Below are positions 6,759-9,958 of a stretch of DNA of 9,958 nucleotides, piece by piece. How positions within the stretch are numbered: the first letter of the stretch is position 1; each line of letters starts with the position of its first letter. The DNA lies in NCBI GenBank assembly GCA_910580135.1, contig CAJTXC010000051.1, positions 1 to 9,958 of the forward strand. The letters are read 5' to 3'. Origin of the DNA: an uncultured Bacilli bacterium (lineage in GTDB: Bacteria > Bacillota_I > Bacilli_A > RF39 > UBA660). The notes beneath the pieces are model-generated. The model saw only the letters and a program-made list of their open reading frames with translations. It searched no databases and had not been told where the DNA came from. Made by a program: the position numbers and the translations under genes.

Positions 6759-7661
6759 CTACTGTGCAATTGGAAATTTTATTTTTCCATGATGCTTATA
6801 ATTTAATACTTTAACGTCTTTACATTCTTTTGAGTTATCAAAATCATAAAAGTTTTTAATATCTGGATTGATCCATAAGTTTGGAGCATCAAAATCCCCA
6901 TATTTATCCATTCTACTTATTTGTTCTTTTATACCATCAACTTGATTAACATATATGTGTGCATCTTTAATACTCCAATCAAGCGTACCAGGTTTTAAAT
7001 CGCAGGTTTGGGCTAGCATGTTTAAAAGCACTGCATACTGAGTTACGTTAAAAGGTAATCCTAAAGGAACATCACAACTTCTTTGATGAACCCATGCATT
7101 TAATTTTCCATCAGTTACATCCCATTCCGACGACCAAACACATGATGGCAATACCGCAGTATCCAAATAATCATCTTGCCATAAACTCATTACCATTCTT
7201 CTATCGTTAGGAGAATTTTTTAATCGATCGATTAATTTATCAATAAGTTTAAACTTATTTACAATGTACCCATAAGCAGTTCCTATTGTATGTACCCACT
7301 CTTTTCCAAAATCTTTTTCTATATTTACTTTTTTTAACACACCGTTTTCATCAGGTACATTTTGATTAGCTCTCCATTTTCCATCTTCTGCAATTTCCCA
7401 CTCATCCCATATATGTACGTTTCTTTCCTTAAGCCATCTAACGTCATTACTTTGCACTTGATATATCCAAAGCATCTCTAATATCGCTTGCCTAAAAAAT
7501 AATTGTTTCGTAGTTAAAACTGGAAATTCTTCTGATAAATCAAAATGAAAATGATGCGATGGCACTTTTATTGTGTTTATACCAGTTCTATTTTCTACTT
7601 CTGTTCCTTCTTTTAATATTCTTTCACATAAATTCAAATACTCTTTATCCCACTTAGACAT
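6759..7661 (-). CDS. thyA: Thymidylate synthase (ThyA type)
   Basis: Methylates dUMP to dTMP using methylene-tetrahydrofolate, releasing dihydrofolate. In the 300 residues, phosphate-binding R25 lies in ENRTG, the R154-R155 pair in NDRRMVMSLW, and the nucleophile C174 in LPSCVW. The RSCDVPLGLPFNVTQYA block (194-210) includes the substrate-binding Asn, and DAHIYVNQ (233-240) closes the site. Around the catalytic cysteine the sequence is PSCVW instead of the common PPCH; I believe related clostridial-type enzymes share this, from memory. ATG at 7659-7661 has a strong GGAGGT site 5 bases upstream. First gene of a two-gene operon with folA, with its own extended -10 promoter in the gap after murE. 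Confidence 0.96.
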   Translation of the reverse strand: MSKWDKEYLNLCERILKEGTEVENRTGINTIKVPSHHFHFDLSEEFPVLTTKQLFFRQAILEMLWIYQVQSNDVRWLKERNVHIWDEWEIAEDGKWRANQNVPDENGVLKKVNIEKDFGKEWVHTIGTAYGYIVNKFKLIDKLIDRLKNSPNDRRMVMSLWQDDYLDTAVLPSCVWSSEWDVTDGKLNAWVHQRSCDVPLGLPFNVTQYAVLLNMLAQTCDLKPGTLDWSIKDAHIYVNQVDGIKEQISRMDKYGDFDAPNLWINPDIKNFYDFDNSKECKDVKVLNYKHHGKIKFPIAQ

Positions 7662-7709
7662 TTTATACCTCCACTAATAGTATTTAATGCCCCTTATTAT
7701 TCTATAAAT

Positions 7710-7738
7710 ATTATATCATTAATTCTTTATCTATTAAA
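7710..7738 (-). promoter_or_regulatory. Promoter of the thyA-folA operon
   Basis: On the minus strand, TATAAT (7710-7715) is preceded by TGA, giving an extended -10. The -35 candidate TTTAAT (7733-7738) lies 17 bases upstream and overlaps the end of murE. No terminator was seen after murE, so read-through from murE may also contribute. Confidence 0.6.
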
Positions 7739-9062
7739 CATTTTTATTAATAATTTCATTTGTTACTTCAACATCTGAAAAATGATGTTTAGTATCACCA
7801 ATTATTTGATAATCTTCATGACCCTTTCCTAGTATCATAAGTATCTTTTTACCGTTAAGTAAACTTATGCCTTTTTTTATGGCTTCATACCTATCATATA
7901 TAACCTCATATTTACCTTTTGCACCTTTTAATATATCCTTCATAATATCTTTTTCATCTTCACATCTTGGGTTATCATTTGTAAATATTACGTATGTTGA
8001 ATATTTAGTAGCTATTTTGCCCATTATCTTTCTTTTACCTTTATCTCTGTTGCCTCCACATCCAATAATCGTTATTATGCCTTTATTTTTTATTTTTTTA
8101 ACTGTTTTTAATACGTTTTTTACAGCATCAGGAGTATGAGCATAATCTATAAAAATAACGTTATTATTATACTTTATTTTCTGCATTCTACCAGGTGGCT
8201 CAGAAAGTAAAGATAAATTATTTTTTATAAACTTAACATCAAAACCAAGATGTTTTACAATATAATACGCATATAAAAAATTATATACATTAAAAATTCC
8301 AACTAATGGCAAGATAAAACCATATTTTGTTTTATCTTTTATAACAACACTTGTTTTATCTAAATAATTAACTACCGAGTTAACTTTTACATTTTTTTGT
8401 ATAATATAATTATTATTATTTTTTAATATAAATTTTTTATAATGTTTGTCTTTGCTGTTTAATAAACATATCTTCTTATTCCTTGTCATTTTCATTAATT
8501 TTCTTTTGCTTTCTATATAATCATCCATTGTTTTATGATAGTCTAAATGATCTTGTGTTATGTTAGTTACCCCAATAGCATCAAACAAAAGACCATATAC
8601 TCTATCTTGTTTTAAAGCATGAGAAGATACTTCCATAACAACAACCTTAGTACCATTTTCTTTGGCATCTAAAAGTAAATTATATAAAAGATCTAAACTA
8701 GGTGTTGTATTATCTAAATTTATTATTTTGTTATCATTATAAAAACCAATTGTTCCTAAATAAGCAGTTTTAACGCCAATTTCTTTTAGTATTTGATATA
8801 TAAGATAACACGTTGTAGTTTTACCATTTGTGCCTGTTATACCTATTAAAATAAGATCTTTTATGTCTTTATAATAATTATCATGTAAATAATCTTTTAT
8901 ACTTTTCACCTTAACAGTTTTAATATCATATTCTTGATCTTGTTCAGTAACTATTTTTATAACACCCTTTTCAATAGCATCCAAAACGTATTTTTCATTA
9001 TGTTTATCAACTAAAAAACAATCCCCCTTTTTTACATATTTAGAATTCATCCACATACGCAT
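7734..9062 (-). CDS. murE: UDP-N-acetylmuramoyl-tripeptide synthetase, probably meso-DAP adding
   Basis: Cytoplasmic Mur ligase that adds the third residue of the peptidoglycan stem peptide. Motifs in order: GTNGKTT (77-83), DNTTPS (117-122), MEVSSHALKQDRV (143-155), NITQDHLDYH (167-176), the probable carbamylated K186, GIFNVYN (255-261), DYAHTPDAV (306-314), GCGGNRDKGKRKIMG (334-348), DNPR (363-366) and LGKGHEDYQ (411-419). DNPR is the signature of meso-diaminopimelate-specific enzymes; lysine-adding ones usually have DNPA. At 442 residues it is shorter than the usual 480-500, and the missing part lies at the N-terminus, before SKYVKKGDCFLV. I chose ATG at 9060-9062 because AGAAGGTGA is 5 bases upstream. 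A GTG at 9069-9071 lies within that ribosome binding site. No convincing promoter was seen in the 50 bases upstream. Confidence 0.93.
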   Translation of the reverse strand: MRMWMNSKYVKKGDCFLVDKHNEKYVLDAIEKGVIKIVTEQDQEYDIKTVKVKSIKDYLHDNYYKDIKDLILIGITGTNGKTTTCYLIYQILKEIGVKTAYLGTIGFYNDNKIINLDNTTPSLDLLYNLLLDAKENGTKVVVMEVSSHALKQDRVYGLLFDAIGVTNITQDHLDYHKTMDDYIESKRKLMKMTRNKKICLLNSKDKHYKKFILKNNNNYIIQKNVKVNSVVNYLDKTSVVIKDKTKYGFILPLVGIFNVYNFLYAYYIVKHLGFDVKFIKNNLSLLSEPPGRMQKIKYNNNVIFIDYAHTPDAVKNVLKTVKKIKNKGIITIIGCGGNRDKGKRKIMGKIATKYSTYVIFTNDNPRCEDEKDIMKDILKGAKGKYEVIYDRYEAIKKGISLLNGKKILMILGKGHEDYQIIGDTKHHFSDVEVTNEIINKNV

Positions 9063-9110
9063 ATTAATCACCTTCTATATTTTTTTATGTAAAAATAAAA
9101 AAAGTGCAAC

Positions 9111-9142
9111 AAAAAAAGAAAATAAACATTTTATTTATTTTC
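9111..9142 (-). terminator. Terminator after the two-membrane-segment gene
   Basis: A stem of GAAAATAAA (9118-9126) and TTTATTTTC (9134-9142) with a 7-base loop, followed on the minus strand by seven T residues (9111-9117). It begins 8 bases after the stop codon of the small membrane protein gene. The stem is almost all A-T, so termination may be incomplete. It separates the retron-like unit from murE. Confidence 0.7.
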
Positions 9143-9149
9143 CTTATAA

Positions 9150-9401
9150 TTATTTATCTTTTAAATATGATTTATATTCTTTAATGCCTTTACTATCATC
9201 AAAAAAATGTTTACCTTCAATACCACTTCCAACAAAAGAACTAATAAAAAGTATATTTTCTAAAGTGGTATTATCATCCGATAGAGCCATGTAAAGAAAA
9301 GCCAACGTTAAAGCGCTAAGACCTGCAAATCCAGCTCCATGAGCAATTTTTCTTTTTTTTAATTTTTTTATCAATATTTTTATATCAATATCATTTCCCA
9401 T
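9150..9401 (-). CDS. Small two-membrane-segment protein, candidate retron effector
   Basis: An 83-residue protein I cannot assign to a named family. A strongly basic N-terminus (KILIKKLKKRK, 8-18) precedes hydrophobic segment 1 (about 21-40, AGFAGLSALTLAFLYMAL). A short acidic, polar turn follows (SDDNTT). Segment 2 is weaker (about 46-62, LENILFISSFVGSGIEG), and the C-terminus is charged. Both segments are rich in small residues (Gly, Ala, Ser). The basic N-terminus and short turn suggest a hairpin with both ends in the cytoplasm. Some retrons, such as Ec48, pair the reverse transcriptase with a two-transmembrane effector; likeness here rests on gene order and topology only. ATG at 9399-9401 has AAAGGA about 11 bases upstream. 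The gene lies 61 bases after the reverse transcriptase stop and has its own strong promoter. Confidence 0.72.
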   Translation of the reverse strand: MGNDIDIKILIKKLKKRKIAHGAGFAGLSALTLAFLYMALSDDNTTLENILFISSFVGSGIEGKHFFDDSKGIKEYKSYLKDK

Positions 9402-9427
9402 TAAAAATACATTCCTTTACTTCAATA

Positions 9428-9447
9428 GTGCTATATAATAATAGCAC
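9428..9447. repeat. Perfect inverted repeat over the -10 box (possible operator)
   Basis: GTGCTAT (9428-9434) and ATAGCAC (9441-9447) form a perfect 7-bp dyad with a 6-base centre. There is no T run on either side, so it is unlikely to be a terminator. The -10 element of the small gene's promoter lies in the centre and one arm, and the other arm covers the expected transcription start. This is the geometry of a repressor operator, or of a hairpin at the 5' end of the mRNA. Confidence 0.6.
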
Positions 9448-9466
9448 AAACATTTTAAAATATCAA
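9438..9466 (-). promoter_or_regulatory. Strong promoter of the small membrane protein gene
   Basis: On the minus strand, TTGATA (9461-9466) and TATTAT (9438-9443) are exactly 17 bases apart, each with five of six matches to the consensus. TGC directly before the -10 adds an extended -10. The -35 overlaps the stop codon of the reverse transcriptase gene (9463-9465). The predicted start of transcription is near 9430, giving an untranslated leader of about 30 bases. Confidence 0.75.
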
Positions 9467-9958
9467 ATATTATTTAAAAATAATTTATAGTCCATAAATT
9501 CTTTACTATTATTTTCTATTTGTAAAACAAAATTTATCTTTCCTAATAGTTTATTTAAATATCCTTTTTTATCAAGTATTTTAATTTTTTTTAAATGGTT
9601 ATTTATTCCATATTTTTTTATGTAGTACATTTCTTGTCTTATTTTTCTTTTATATTTTTTAGATATACTAACTTTTTCATTTACTACAATACCCGTTACT
9701 AATTGTCTATTGTTTTGATATATAATTCTTGTTTTATATTTATTTAATAAAAATCCATTTTCTTTTAATAATTCTTTAACATAACAAATTAATTCACTTA
9801 TGTTAAAATCTCCAGAAAACGTCATATCATCACAATACCTAGTATATGATATTTCAAATTTATTGCAATAATTCGTTATTCGTTCATCAAAACTTCTCAT
9901 AACTAAATTTGAAATATAACCACTAGTTGGTGCTCCTTGAGGAAGTTTATTGTTATAA
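9463..9958 (-). CDS. Retron-type reverse transcriptase, C-terminal part
   Basis: Partial gene: the open frame continues to the right edge, with the first complete codon ending at 9957, so 164 residues are visible. Numbering from there, the palm domain shows LPQGAPTSGYISNLV (5-19), the catalytic motif YTRYCDDMTFSG (38-49), and NGFLLNKYKTRI followed by VTGIVVN, the VTG element typical of retron reverse transcriptases. A basic thumb region follows (KKYKRKIRQEMYYIKKYG), with a C-terminal helical end at LFLNNI and a TGA stop. The active site reads YCDD where YADD is usual; both catalytic aspartates are kept. The ATG at 9900 is internal, not the start, because conserved motifs lie before it. Retrons use such enzymes to make multicopy single-stranded DNA from a non-coding RNA normally encoded upstream, here outside the window. 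An Abi-type or other unassigned reverse transcriptase is less likely given QGAPTS plus VTG. Confidence 0.9.
   Translation of the reverse strand, partial: YNNKLPQGAPTSGYISNLVMRSFDERITNYCNKFEISYTRYCDDMTFSGDFNISELICYVKELLKENGFLLNKYKTRIIYQNNRQLVTGIVVNEKVSISKKYKRKIRQEMYYIKKYGINNHLKKIKILDKKGYLNKLLGKINFVLQIENNSKEFMDYKLFLNNI

Noticed and set aside
7867..8139. Plus-strand hydrophobic open frame of 90 codons opposite murE
   Set aside because: It is antisense to conserved MurE motifs; the hydrophobicity results from complementing Lys/Asn-rich codons.
9072..9110. Promoter for murE in the T-rich stretch
   Set aside because: Candidate boxes such as TTGCAC and TACATA have wrong spacing (12 bases), so no promoter could be supported.
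9428..9447. Hairpin after the reverse transcriptase gene as an intrinsic terminator
   Set aside because: There is no T tract after either arm, and the repeat coincides with a strong promoter; an operator or leader hairpin fits better.
9463..9900. A complete 145-residue protein starting at ATG 9898-9900
   Set aside because: The frame stays open to the window edge and the preceding 19 codons encode the conserved LPQGAPTSG motif, so this ATG is internal.

Overview
The window is AT-rich, with short intergenic gaps, strong GGAGG-type ribosome binding sites and intrinsic terminators. Proteins resemble low-GC Bacillota, and the overall look suggests an uncultured gut-type Bacilli or other small-genome Firmicute; this taxonomic call is inference. 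TGA is used as a stop (rsmE, reverse transcriptase) and the Trp codons I checked are TGG, so the code is standard. The MurE signature DNPR predicts a meso-diaminopimelate cell wall, so this is not a wall-less mycoplasma. No tRNA, rRNA, CRISPR array or insertion sequence was seen, and no gene-free stretch exceeds 300 bases.

Left part (1-3743, all minus strand). The N-terminal part of a RecD2-type helicase runs off the left edge. Upstream of it lies a YhcG/DUF1016-type PDDEXK nuclease with its own probable promoter. mtaB (tRNA t6A37 methylthiotransferase) precedes that nuclease and ends in a clear terminator.

Middle (3123-6243). A minus-strand operon runs from a promoter near 5090-5116 through an enlarged nucleoside diphosphate kinase-like gene, rsmE (16S rRNA m3U1498 methyltransferase) and an unknown single-pass membrane protein. 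A terminator hairpin then precedes mtaB. rsmE and mtaB are adjacent in Bacillus subtilis (yqeU-yqeV), so the membrane protein gene interrupts a conserved pair. Divergently, on the plus strand, is a stand-alone AAA+ protein equivalent only to the first ATPase domain of ClpB/ClpC. It ends in a terminator shared with the convergent folA.

Right part (6266-9958, minus strand). thyA and folA form a two-gene thymidylate/folate operon: ThyA oxidises methylene-tetrahydrofolate to dihydrofolate and FolA reduces it back. Upstream is murE. Beyond it is the most interesting section, the C-terminal half of a retron-type reverse transcriptase (QGAPTS, YCDD, VTG motifs) that runs off the right edge. It is followed by a small protein with two predicted membrane segments. 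That small gene has its own consensus-like promoter, whose -10 box sits inside a perfect inverted repeat and whose -35 overlaps the stop codon of the reverse transcriptase gene. I read this as a candidate retron with a small membrane effector. The non-coding RNA, if present, would lie outside the window.
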